This document shows, one piece after another, positions 43,201-50,747 of a stretch of 64,000 bases of DNA. Origin of the DNA: CAZOKZ01 sp964580585. GTDB lineage: Bacteria; Sumerlaeota; Sumerlaeia; SLMS01; JAHLLQ01. The stretch spans positions 3,131 to 67,130 of the forward strand of contig CAZOKZ010000017.1 of NCBI GenBank assembly GCA_964580585.1, in the 5' to 3' direction. The translations under genes and the position numbers were made by a program. Numbering within the stretch: position 1 is the stretch's first letter; each line of letters starts with the position of its first letter. The notes beneath the pieces were generated by a model. The model did no database searches and was not told the DNA's origin. It saw only the letters and a list, made by a program, of their open reading frames with translations.

Positions 43201-44740
43201 GATCAACGAACCGACTTTGACGAATCCAAACGATCCGAATTATTATCGTTCTCGGACATTCAACGAAGATTCCGATCGTTTGCCACAAATTCCGATTTCG
43301 GGTCTTCCCGGCAATCCACTTGGTGTGCAAATCGACGATACGGCAGACGCGGTGTTCTTCGACGCGGATAACGACGGCGACTTGGATATATTGGTGGCTA
43401 ACCGTCGCGAGCAAACCGGCGTCACGCCGCCAGCGGATTTCAAGCGACTCGCCCAACTCCTGATTAACCAGGGCGGGTTGCAAGGTGGCACGGTCGGTAC
43501 GTTTGAATCTTCGACGACGTTCCCGCCGACCGATCCAAGCACGGGTCAAGCGCTCGTGATGGTTCCGGAAAAAATCGCCGTGGCTGACTTTGGCCGTCGT
43601 GCAGACATTTCCGAGGACATGAACGGCGATGGAGTCGTGACGGAAACGGAAATCCTTGGCTTCAATAACATGATGAAGGCATTGAACGACGAAATCCTAG
43701 CTGGGACGGTTACGGTTCGCGATCGCGCGCCGGGAACCTATACAATCCCAGTGACGGACTTCGATCGTGCCGATGTCCAGACAGCCACCGTTCTGACGCG
43801 TCGTGCGCCTCGTTACATCGACATGAACAACGACAGTGTGTTCGATCTGTCATTGGATGTCATTTTTGTCACGAGCGAAGGTCGCGACGTTTATCTGAGC
43901 AATGCCGGAGTCAATGGTCTTCTGGAGCCAGTATTCTCTGTGGAATCCACAAATGCATTTCCCGATGGAACGATCGAGCGTTACTTCGATATCGCTGTTG
44001 GTGACGTGGATCTCGATGGCTGGCTCGATTTTGTAACAGCGGCCTCGACGGGTGAAAATACGGAAGCTTCGGCTCGTTTGTTCTTGAATCTCGGAACGCA
44101 GGGTGTACCTGAGTTCGACGAAACAACAAATGAAATTCCATTTACGCGTTCAACAGCAGTTGGCTTGATTGGCGAAAGTGGCTTACCGAATACGGCAGAC
44201 GTTCACGGTAACGCCCGTGCTGTGGCGCTGCTGGATGCCGACAACGATGGCGACTTGGACCTGATGGTCGGCGAAGCGGGCAAGACGGTGGGTATCAATA
44301 CCTTCGGCGCGCTCAACGCGTTCTATGAAAACCGCGTGATTGGTGCTGGATTTACCTCGCCGGTGAACCAAAGCCTTCTGCGTGTTCCGGCGGGAGATTC
44401 CGTGGTTGCTCCTGGCCCGTTGGCTGTTTCGCTGGCCAGCCCAAATAACGGTACACGCGGTATTACGGAAACCGTTCGCTTGTACGGTCAGAACTTCAAG
44501 GCTGGCGCGTCGGTTTCGTTTGGTGAAGGCGTTCAGGTAGTTCATCAGCCGGTTGTTCGCAACGAGGCGGTGATGGATGTGACGATTTTGATCGAAGGCG
44601 AAGCGTCGATAGGCCCGCGCAAGGTACGTGTTTTCAATCCCGATGGCGAAGCAGCCGCTTCGAAAAATGGTGCGTATAATGTGTTGGCACCGCCCATCCC
44701 GGGATCGGGTCTGGAAGACGAATGGTCGCTTTATAACTGA
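37280..44740 (+). CDS. Giant secreted protein: pseudo-metzincin, thrombospondin-3 repeats, FG-GAP/VCBS repeats, IPT domain
   Basis: 2486 residues with a signal peptide (YTTISAFTAIAPLCVNAGA). Residues about 30-350 resemble a matrixin-like fold: LLALQRAMERWSSISNSEFE, then VDADIIMSTGTSDGWWLLPE, and the region FFGRALGEMAGLGPSHLYNS followed by TM. Aligned with HExGHxxGLxHS, the three zinc histidines read Arg, Glu and Pro, while the STM Met-turn is kept. Residues about 880-1065 are six to seven calcium-binding thrombospondin type 3 repeats (DADGDGVPDDTDNCP and variants). About 1080-2380 are FG-GAP/VCBS beta-propeller repeats (VADIDADGDLDIIVANYD and variants). About 2385-2470 is an IPT/TIG-like domain (VRLYGQNFKAGASVSFGEG). 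No sorting anchor (LPxTG, PEP-CTERM) is visible at the end. The next gene follows after about 20 bases. Confidence 0.9.
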   Translation: MRYLKRLAAYTTISAFTAIAPLCVNAGAVVHVETFEYNDPTDSSDDSVLTVPLHWGEEDLSNPLPIYLYRPFGSPGGGLSVMPSQALNNTFEFGTDFDNQILLALQRAMERWSSISNSEFEFSSFPLYSDLAPVFDPLNLPFGPQDARLDHYNLITFDDPALSGGLADGVFFVPAIFYFTEDYDPDTNLLALEDNLTVSSTTVDDVVFTTVIDREGELQMLIPHRPYAAGEIVDADIIMSTGTSDGWWLLPEDIGDLSTMDPPMTEQDALGLADIESFFGRALGEMAGLGPSHLYNSTMSNFYITENTGIPGETLDFLTNPYEHRVLSLDDQLTMAKAYPGSSYDSAPGFGGNLIDGRSTDFLFDGDGTFDWGTGVPQQIVYFGYPIEPGDSLNLDTVSLLNPRDGFVGQEERVVGPIQLVAHTVTGQLQATATGINSPAFRGFTNGEYELRGLPPRDDWYIFTAPAEFSWDTESANQLNSDLANYPPEFLGGVETPGLRYGRFNLGQGAIDTDDQDPTTIRNGFATVRLEATGIDSDGDGTIEESEIEPDGSFTAGITSGPQYLAEPSDNWTFIRLIKQVDDGFGGYQDDATSVLDLDNRGRGFGGNGGVLSVDDNSDELTISFSVEDRLGNPIGFIVETIRLVTYPNFSGPQKRGFEVSWEFENVSGDPYKFGVAQLYDSSWYIPDSTSGGLASTIMYVNGERIDVSTGYGGVGEDPVPTSVDWFDNNISPFFQFSVFGDPNTSPLTIPDRLIVVDSTRVRQQGSNMWYLEPGQSFHAIPGQKLYDDTGVLMRWNPKMVLPGSTGEVLSGGSFIVDPGIGDPKILAIRDSENGIPRSSDLETYADDDSLGLAIELADGEFLSPVDIITNVGTRILNTGLDADGDGVPDDTDNCPYSPNAGQEDLNNNNIGDVCEDDQDSDSVPDFNDNCPFIPNIDQSDVDLDGDGDVCDYDIDADGIPNGSDNCPFTPNPDQLDTDGDGIGDVCETDFDGDGVPDEIDNCPITPNPSQSDLDGDGIGDSCDLDQDDDGIPNDSDNCPDVANPDQLDTDADGIGDACENLSVRLEERSPASVPVSLAQLPPADLFVSSAAAGDINADGYEDLVIGVYALGETPSAGRTNRIYLNDGANNRPGYFYDATFGANGIVGDADDRLPLSQFLTSHVILFDFDLDGDLDLYEAVSNGPNHLYLNIDVDDPQINPVPDDDLLGDGFFQNVSGAALPGILNSKGSTLELTAPDNSTRCRVADIDADGDLDIIVANYDTGFDLANTSGVSYQVADGSGNPHGAQTPLLISERILINRRDELLMPDPADPGSGALVRIPRGTPDAFVAFQSVPTQIRDVIITPNAPSPGDPNVDGFWFRDETLGRDGIFTGAAPGDLDGDRLPPVLPDFIPTDGPPGDDEANDSDTVEVAVGKFFLYSMGPDFIAASRPFPDHDLGSRLDGYNPLYVNGDYDGDGLPDGIFYEINFADEFWGPFLQGIPDAADGFFQFDGPPATTDDLPNELLYSTGVVAADLFNVGSSDFIQVTDNGGTQILTNHRVAAGLDNSFGLFRVLLEGGGNVVGGATSGFRSLSLLSAYLDGGTITPIFTAENPLPETWADNVNLFPAVGRTRAVAVADIDRNGGKDVMTASDAPTGTIASAISTTGGQTDLLLNVDAAGTQLTSWLAAGSSTLRPNPNVFGSYILPFDADGDSDIDIFVGTAGGQSLLYINMLYRPTQAPDLRRVTDQPIFHDVTRDMIDDAHRTGILDFGEQLLAYSSLTNGISQGDVDRDGDIDIAVINGATRTDQGDTSVVFTNRGNRNYTPGTAVFTPSSVSFPPGRVITSAFPVNGLESVPRPGSSAKFFDYDNDGDLDLIVAYYTDSNILYENRDALASDIFVNESDLNNFTPDIYNSLYEWDVRDLRDSSWPAAQLEVERLGDGIYEETYDRLPSLVLDQYQYTVQIAVGDVDNDGDLDLYYANALRDNGIPNALLINEPTLTNPNDPNYYRSRTFNEDSDRLPQIPISGLPGNPLGVQIDDTADAVFFDADNDGDLDILVANRREQTGVTPPADFKRLAQLLINQGGLQGGTVGTFESSTTFPPTDPSTGQALVMVPEKIAVADFGRRADISEDMNGDGVVTETEILGFNNMMKALNDEILAGTVTVRDRAPGTYTIPVTDFDRADVQTATVLTRRAPRYIDMNNDSVFDLSLDVIFVTSEGRDVYLSNAGVNGLLEPVFSVESTNAFPDGTIERYFDIAVGDVDLDGWLDFVTAASTGENTEASARLFLNLGTQGVPEFDETTNEIPFTRSTAVGLIGESGLPNTADVHGNARAVALLDADNDGDLDLMVGEAGKTVGINTFGALNAFYENRVIGAGFTSPVNQSLLRVPAGDSVVAPGPLAVSLASPNNGTRGITETVRLYGQNFKAGASVSFGEGVQVVHQPVVRNEAVMDVTILIEGEASIGPRKVRVFNPDGEAAASKNGAYNVLAPPIPGSGLEDEWSLYN

Positions 44741-44761
44741 TCTGAAAGTGGAAGGATGAAC

Positions 44762-47500
44762 ATGCGCTTCAGAAAACTTCCGTGGTTGGTACCGCTTTCG
44801 GTTTCTTTTACGCTGGCATCGGGTTTGTTGGTGGCAAACCCCAGCGTGCCTTATGGAGAAGCGTTGGTTGATCGCTCTTCGTTCGATAAGGCACCGGAAA
44901 ATCTGATTCCCAAGCATCCTGGAATTTCAGATGATCTCTATGCCCTTGTTGAAGGATTCCGGAAAACCAAAAGTGCCAAAGCACGTCAGGAACTTAAGCA
45001 GGTCCTTGCAAAAGGACGCGCGAAACCAATCCTGATCACCAAGTCCGATGAGTCCGGTGACTGGTTTCAAGTGTACATCTACACGACGGACAAGTCCGAG
45101 CGAACGATCAAATACCTGGAAGGCGCGGGGGTCGAGATTGAGCTTCTTTCTCCTTCTCGTAACCTGGTTCAGGGCTTTGTTTCAGTCGATCGCATCGAAG
45201 AACTTGCCGAGTTGGATTGTGTGCGGGAAGTTCGCCGACCCAGCTATGCGCTTGCCACGGCGGGAGCTGTTCTCACTCAGGGGGACGCGCTTCAGGCTAC
45301 CAATTTGCTCCGTTTTATGCACGGAGTCGATGGCAGCGGTGTAAACGTTGCCATCGCTTCCACGGGTTTGTTCGATGGAGGGGCTTTCCCAGTCACCAAA
45401 TGCAACAATAGTTTACACGCGTCGTCGAATGGTGCGTTACCGCCAAGCCAGCAGACCGAATTGCCGATGAAGCGTCCCGGATTTACGGCAAACACCTCCT
45501 GTGATGCTCTCCCTAACTTTGGGTTTTATGGTGGCGTTCCAATTTATCCGCCGACATTGACTTCTCATGTCATGGATACGGATGGCGTGGATTCCACAGT
45601 GGCGCTTTACCCGGAAGGTTCCGCTATCATGGAAGTTGTACATGATGTGGCGCCGGGAGCCTGGATTTACTACCTGGATGGCCGGACGTCGGTGAGTCTT
45701 GAAAACAGCCGCGCGTTTATTTTCTCGGACAATGGCCAAACAAATACTCGCAATATCGACGTCGTCATCGAGAACGTTGTTTTTACCGATGACGGTCGTT
45801 TCGACGGTTCCAGCGCGATCTCGCGCGGTGCCACAGAGTTTTCGCGCAAATTCAACGTGCCGTTTTTGGTTTCCGTCGGAGGAGTAACACCCCCAGAGAC
45901 GGACGGAAAAACCTTTGCCGGCCGTTTTCCATTGATGGTCACGAACTTCTTCAATGGCGACCCGCGCGATAACCGTCAAAAAGTTCACTCGTGGGGCGAT
46001 TCCGTTTCGATCAATCGCGACGAGGGACTCAATGTCGAGTTAAGCAATGGTGGAGCCCTTGATGTGACGTTGGTTTGGGACGATTTTTGGGATGACGATG
46101 CTCCGCGCGCACGTACAGACCTGGATTTGTACCTGGTCCCGCGTAATTCACTCGATATCAGCCAGGCATTTGCCTCTTCAGCTCGTGTGCAGAATGGATC
46201 GCAAAGCAATCCCATAGAGAAATTGACTTACTTCAACGATCCTGGCGTTCCACTGGCGTTGGTGATTGTGAAGAAAGATAATGGGAAGAACGACCGCACG
46301 CTGTTCACGCTGATTGTCGAACAAGGTGCCGTGACCGAAAGCAAATACCTGACACATGGCACCCCGCTCAATAACGCCGACGCCTTGCCGCCGGTTATTT
46401 CGGTAGGCGATATCAATTTGTCCAATTCCTTTACGGCATTGAGCGAAGATATTGTTCCTGGCGTAAACCCGGGTTCGATCAATCCGTCCAAATTCGTCAA
46501 ATGGTACACCAGCCAGGATGCTCCGACGGTGGTGGGATATTCCTCGATCAACACCTACACAACATCGGTGCTTGTTGGTGAGAGTGGTCGCTCCTTCACT
46601 GGGCCATCGGCTGCCGTGGCGCATTTGGGTGGCTTTGTTACCATGCTGCGTCACCGTTTCCCGGAAATGCCCGCGATGCGTATTCGTCAAGTCCTGACGG
46701 ACACTTCCGGCAGAGACGACGAAGGGAATCCGATCCTGCCGTTGGCGGTGGATCTGACGCCGAATGAAACCGAAACCTTTGAAAATGCTCCTCAATATCG
46801 CAAGCCGAACCCGTATTCGATTTTCACGGCGCTTACCAACGGCTATATCGATCCTTACACGGTCGAGGCCGAGTCGGTGATTGATTTGCCGATTTCCTCC
46901 GATCAATTGCTGCTTGCTGGATTGGGCGAAGTTCCCGGTGGCGAAGGTACACAGCCGCCCGCAAAGCTGAATGGCTGGAATCAGGGCGGTGGCGATCCGT
47001 CGATGAGTTACGACGCTCCCTTGTTCGATGTGTCGAATCTGGGATTGGAGCTTACGCCAACCTCGGATTGGAGTTACGGTTACTGGGAAAGCCCTGTGCT
47101 GACGATCCAGGGGCCGAACGATGCGGAACCGCGTAGCGCTCTGAGCACAGATAAGCTGTATGTACTGGAAGCTCGTGTTGGATCGACCGAAACCGATCCG
47201 ACGAAGGTGCCTGACTTCCAATTGCGTGTTTCAAATGCTACCAACGACGAATCGTACATGCTCAAGGTAACGAACGAAACCGAAGGCGTGGCCAACGCGC
47301 CGACAACGATTGGTGGTAATACTTATCAATTGTTCTTCACACCGTCGAACGAACAAGTTGCCGCAGGCGGATTCAAGTTCTTCTTTGAATTGATGAACAC
47401 CAATCCACTCGATAATGCCGACGCGACGTTGATTTTGCGCGATGTGAAGTTGCGCGAATTGACGATGCCGGAAGAAGAGACCGCCGAAAGCCAGGATTAA
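44762..47500 (+). CDS. Secreted subtilase/sedolisin-like protein with degraded active site
   Basis: 912 residues from the ATG at 44762; the ATG at 44756 abuts GGAAGG, while 44762 has it at the right distance. The signal peptide is in the first 30 residues. A propeptide-like domain spans about 45-170. The catalytic-like domain starts at VDGSGVNVAIASTGLFDGGA, where active enzymes have Asp (DTG or SDS). It continues with YPEGSAIMEVVHDVAPGAWI, the counterpart of DEGRAMLQIVHDVAPGA in related S8/S53-like proteins, so Glu is present. The serine region reads GRSFTGPSAAVAHLGGFVTM, with Ser kept in GPS rather than GTS. A C-terminal beta domain (about 690-910) ends the protein. It is probably co-transcribed with the giant gene. 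Confidence 0.8.
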   Translation: MRFRKLPWLVPLSVSFTLASGLLVANPSVPYGEALVDRSSFDKAPENLIPKHPGISDDLYALVEGFRKTKSAKARQELKQVLAKGRAKPILITKSDESGDWFQVYIYTTDKSERTIKYLEGAGVEIELLSPSRNLVQGFVSVDRIEELAELDCVREVRRPSYALATAGAVLTQGDALQATNLLRFMHGVDGSGVNVAIASTGLFDGGAFPVTKCNNSLHASSNGALPPSQQTELPMKRPGFTANTSCDALPNFGFYGGVPIYPPTLTSHVMDTDGVDSTVALYPEGSAIMEVVHDVAPGAWIYYLDGRTSVSLENSRAFIFSDNGQTNTRNIDVVIENVVFTDDGRFDGSSAISRGATEFSRKFNVPFLVSVGGVTPPETDGKTFAGRFPLMVTNFFNGDPRDNRQKVHSWGDSVSINRDEGLNVELSNGGALDVTLVWDDFWDDDAPRARTDLDLYLVPRNSLDISQAFASSARVQNGSQSNPIEKLTYFNDPGVPLALVIVKKDNGKNDRTLFTLIVEQGAVTESKYLTHGTPLNNADALPPVISVGDINLSNSFTALSEDIVPGVNPGSINPSKFVKWYTSQDAPTVVGYSSINTYTTSVLVGESGRSFTGPSAAVAHLGGFVTMLRHRFPEMPAMRIRQVLTDTSGRDDEGNPILPLAVDLTPNETETFENAPQYRKPNPYSIFTALTNGYIDPYTVEAESVIDLPISSDQLLLAGLGEVPGGEGTQPPAKLNGWNQGGGDPSMSYDAPLFDVSNLGLELTPTSDWSYGYWESPVLTIQGPNDAEPRSALSTDKLYVLEARVGSTETDPTKVPDFQLRVSNATNDESYMLKVTNETEGVANAPTTIGGNTYQLFFTPSNEQVAAGGFKFFFELMNTNPLDNADATLILRDVKLRELTMPEEETAESQD

Positions 47501-47529
47501 TCGGCGTTGGCGAAAAACTCACGATTCCC

Positions 47530-47565
47530 GATTGGCCCGTCATCGAGACGGGCCAATCTTGTTTC
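47530..47565 (+). terminator. Strong rho-independent terminator after the secreted pair
   Basis: GATTGGCCCGTC and GACGGGCCAATC are perfect 12-base arms around ATCGA, followed by TTGTTT. It closes the transcript of the two large secreted proteins. Confidence 0.9.
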
Positions 47566-47594
47566 CATAGATTGGGTAATGAAACGAGAAATCG

Positions 47595-48401
47595 ATGTTG
47601 AAGCGGCTGAAAATTCAAGAGGTCGATTTTGTTGAGCATCCCATGTTGGCGCAGGCGATGGAAACCGCCGGGCTGAAGGGCCGATTGTTTGCCGCTGGAA
47701 ATTTGTCGCTCTTGCAACGATTACCGGTGGCAATTGCCGGAAGCCGAGAAGCAGACGGTTGGTCGCTGACGAGTATCGAGGCCTTGGCGGGTGAGTTGGC
47801 GCATCGAGATGCCTGTATCGTCAGCGGAGGAGCGCGAGGCACCGATTGCGCGGCTCATCGCGGCGCGCTTCAGGCAGGCGGTTCGACGATTGTCGTGGTG
47901 CCGTGCGCGTTGGAGGATTTACACCTTGGTACGTGGCGCAAGGAATTGACGAAATTGTGGGATTTGCAACGTACGTTGTTTTTGTCACCGTTTGCATTGG
48001 GTCACCGGGTTCAACGTTCAAGTCCCATTTTGCGTAACCGACTGATTGCAGCGCTTGCCTGGGCGACGGTCGCGGGTCAAACCGGTTTGACGGGTGGAAC
48101 GAATCATTTCATTGCTTGCGCGCGGCAATTGCGTTTGCCGTTGTTTGTGTTAGCGACGCGGACAAACGAGGAACGATTACTCCAGGCGCAGGAAACGCTG
48201 ATTCAGCGAGGAGCCCGGCTCTTTTCCGCCGAAGCAGCGCTCGATGCCGGTCTGGCTGAGGAAATTGTGCATCGCGCGATTACATGGAAATCGCAACGAG
48301 ATCGCGAAGACGGCGCACAGACGACACTGTGCGAATCTCCAGAGGAATATCTAGCCGGGAAAGACGATGGATTCGATGCCGAACGATCTGACTGGCCCTG
48401 A
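47595..48401 (+). CDS. DprA/Smf-like Rossmann-fold protein
   Basis: 268 residues. PVAIAGSREADGWSLTSIEA corresponds to the VAIVGSR motif, and IVSGGARGTDCAAHRGALQA to the SGxARGIDxxAHxxAL motif. STIVVVPCAL, SSPILRNRLIAALA and TGLTGGTNHFIACARQLRLP follow in the DprA order. DprA loads RecA on incoming single-stranded DNA during transformation. This protein is shorter than most DprA and lacks a C-terminal DML1-like winged helix. The N-terminal SAM domain is reduced or absent. It could be a DprA with a different role. It overlaps priA by 35 bases. Confidence 0.8.
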   Translation: MLKRLKIQEVDFVEHPMLAQAMETAGLKGRLFAAGNLSLLQRLPVAIAGSREADGWSLTSIEALAGELAHRDACIVSGGARGTDCAAHRGALQAGGSTIVVVPCALEDLHLGTWRKELTKLWDLQRTLFLSPFALGHRVQRSSPILRNRLIAALAWATVAGQTGLTGGTNHFIACARQLRLPLFVLATRTNEERLLQAQETLIQRGARLFSAEAALDAGLAEEIVHRAITWKSQRDREDGAQTTLCESPEEYLAGKDDGFDAERSDWP

Positions 48402-50700
48402 TCCCGAGGTTTACGTCGATGTTGCGTTGAACCTGCCACTGCGCGAGGCGTTTGCTTATCGTGTACCGGAGGGACTCGACGCGAATCTCGAGCCCGGGAT
48501 GCTGGTTCGGGTTCCGTTTGGCAAACGTTCCGAAATCGGCTGCGTTGTGGGTGTGCGTGACTGTGCTCCAGAGGTCGATCCGGAGAAAATTCGACCTGTG
48601 CTGGCGCGAGTTTCACCCGAATATTCCATCAATTCGGAACTACTTGGTCTGGCTCAGTTTGTCGTCGATTATTATTGCTGTTCGCTGGGTGAAATTCTTG
48701 CCGCGATTTCCGTTGTTGGATTCAAAGACGTTCGCACCCAGTCGCATCCCGAATGGAAATTACGCGAGGATTGGCGTGCATTTCTGAAAGCGCAGAGCAT
48801 CCAGTTGACCGCGCGTCAGATGCAGGCCTGTGAAGAACTCGCCGCGAAAAATGCCACTGGAACGCGCGCGCATCTCTCGAACGAAGCATCCTGTACGGCG
48901 AGTGTGATCCAAAAAATCGAGGACGTCGGCGTGTTGACCGAAGCACGTCCCAGTTGGGGGACGGAGGAACACGTACGCGTCCCGGCTCCGTCCCTGCTAC
49001 CGACATTGGACCAGCAAAAGGCGCTCGACGTGATTTTGGATGCCGCGCGCGCGCCTCGATTCCAGGTGTTTTTACTCCACGGCGTGACGGGAAGCGGAAA
49101 GACTGAAATTTACCTGCAAACCATGGCCGAGGTATTGACCCTGGGGCGCACAGTCATGTGCCTGGTTCCAGAAATTGCGCTGACGCCGCAAACGGTGCAG
49201 CGATTTACCGAGCGTTTTGGCGAAGAAATCGGCGTTTTTCACAGCCAGATGACGCGTCGTGCGAAATTGATCCTCTTCCGTAAAATTCAGGCAGGTGGTG
49301 TGCGCATTGTGATCGGTGCGCGGTCGGCGGTGTTTGCCGGGCTGCCGAATCTTGGACTCATCGTGATCGATGAAGAACACGATGGCAGCTACAAACAGTC
49401 CGAAACGCCGCGTTATCATGCGCGGGACGTTGCGATTGTGCGCGCGCAACGGTTGGGCGTGCCGGTGATTTTGGGCAGCGCTACTCCGAGTCTGGAATCG
49501 TATTACAACGCCTCGCAGGGCAAGTCGTTGCTGATCAAACTGAGCGCGCGGGCTCAGGGGATGGAACTGCCCCCGGTGCGAGTGGTGGATTTGGCGCGCG
49601 AGATGACTGAAGCGTCCAGCGGTTCCTATTTTTCGCGCGCGTTGGTCGAGGCGATTCGCGAACGCCTGAAGCGAGGCGAGCAGAGTTTGTTGTTTCTCAA
49701 TCGACGTGGGTTTTCCAACTTCCTGTTTTGCCCGTCCTGCAAATGGGTTGCGCGTTGTGACGAAGACGACGTGGCATTGACGGTGCATACACGCAATTCC
49801 AAGGGACGTCGCGGAGCAAAACAGGACGCGGAGTTGGATTTATTTTTGCCCGATGAAGGAACAGAGGAATTTCAACTCCGATGCCATTTTTGCGGTACCT
49901 CGCACCCGGCTCCCAAAGTCTGCCCCGAGTGCAAAAACGACAGTCTGATCACGGTGGGAGCGGGAACGCAGCGCATCGAGGAAGAACTTGTCGCCTTGTT
50001 TTCCGACGCGCGTGTGTTGCGTCTGGATTACGACACCGCAGGTGGGCGAGAAGCGTTCCTTGCGGCGTGGAATAAGATGGTCAATCGCGAGACGGACATT
50101 ATTCTGGGGACGCAAATGATTGCGAAGGGCATTCACCTGGAGAGCGTGACGTTGGTGGGAGTCATACTTGCCGACGTGGGTTTGTTCCTTCCCGATTTTC
50201 GCGCGGAAGAGCGTACGTTTACCTTGCTGACCCAAGTGGCCGGGCGCGCGGGACGTGTCAGTGCAGGAGACGTGATTTTCCAAACGTATATGCCGAATCA
50301 TACGGCGATTCGCTATGCAACTCAGCACGATTACGAAGGATTTTACGCCGAAGAACTGGCCCGTCGCCGCCAACTCGGCTTTCCACCGTTTACGCGGTTG
50401 GTGGCAATTACGTTGAGCGATGTGGATCGTGAAAAAGCCTTCCAGGGAGCGCGTCTCCTGGCGCATTATCTGAACCGTTATTACCGAGGGGGGACGCAGG
50501 CGCGTCGGATCACGATCAACGGACCGACGATTGCTCCACTTGCACGGTTAGGTGGGCGATTCCGCTATCGGATTTTGATGCGTGCGGCTTCCGTGAGGCC
50601 GATGACGGCTTTGCTTGAACAGGCGATGGGCGATCGAGATTTTAAACTTTCTTCTTCAACGCGTTTGACAATCGACGTTGATCCATTAGACCTGTTATAG
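48367..50700 (+). CDS. priA: Primosomal replication-restart helicase PriA
   Basis: 777 residues. The N-terminal 3'-DNA-binding domain is at about 14-110 (VDVALNLPLREAFAYRVPEG). Walker A is GVTGSGKTEIYLQ (about 238), Walker B DEEHDGSYKQ (about 333), then SATPSLESYYNA. The zinc-ribbon cysteines are in FCPSCKWVARC and, further on, CHFCGTSHPAPKVCPECK. GTQMIAKGIHLESVTLVG and AGRAGRVSAGDVIFQTY complete helicase domain 2. A charged insertion of about 30 residues (HTRNSKGRRGAKQDAELDLF) separates the two zinc pairs and is absent from E. coli PriA. It begins inside the dprA-like gene. Confidence 0.93.
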   Translation: MDSMPNDLTGPDPEVYVDVALNLPLREAFAYRVPEGLDANLEPGMLVRVPFGKRSEIGCVVGVRDCAPEVDPEKIRPVLARVSPEYSINSELLGLAQFVVDYYCCSLGEILAAISVVGFKDVRTQSHPEWKLREDWRAFLKAQSIQLTARQMQACEELAAKNATGTRAHLSNEASCTASVIQKIEDVGVLTEARPSWGTEEHVRVPAPSLLPTLDQQKALDVILDAARAPRFQVFLLHGVTGSGKTEIYLQTMAEVLTLGRTVMCLVPEIALTPQTVQRFTERFGEEIGVFHSQMTRRAKLILFRKIQAGGVRIVIGARSAVFAGLPNLGLIVIDEEHDGSYKQSETPRYHARDVAIVRAQRLGVPVILGSATPSLESYYNASQGKSLLIKLSARAQGMELPPVRVVDLAREMTEASSGSYFSRALVEAIRERLKRGEQSLLFLNRRGFSNFLFCPSCKWVARCDEDDVALTVHTRNSKGRRGAKQDAELDLFLPDEGTEEFQLRCHFCGTSHPAPKVCPECKNDSLITVGAGTQRIEEELVALFSDARVLRLDYDTAGGREAFLAAWNKMVNRETDIILGTQMIAKGIHLESVTLVGVILADVGLFLPDFRAEERTFTLLTQVAGRAGRVSAGDVIFQTYMPNHTAIRYATQHDYEGFYAEELARRRQLGFPPFTRLVAITLSDVDREKAFQGARLLAHYLNRYYRGGTQARRITINGPTIAPLARLGGRFRYRILMRAASVRPMTALLEQAMGDRDFKLSSSTRLTIDVDPLDLL

Positions 50701-50747
50701 AAATTTTCTACGCACGATCATATCATCGACTGGGATGTTGAGTGGGC

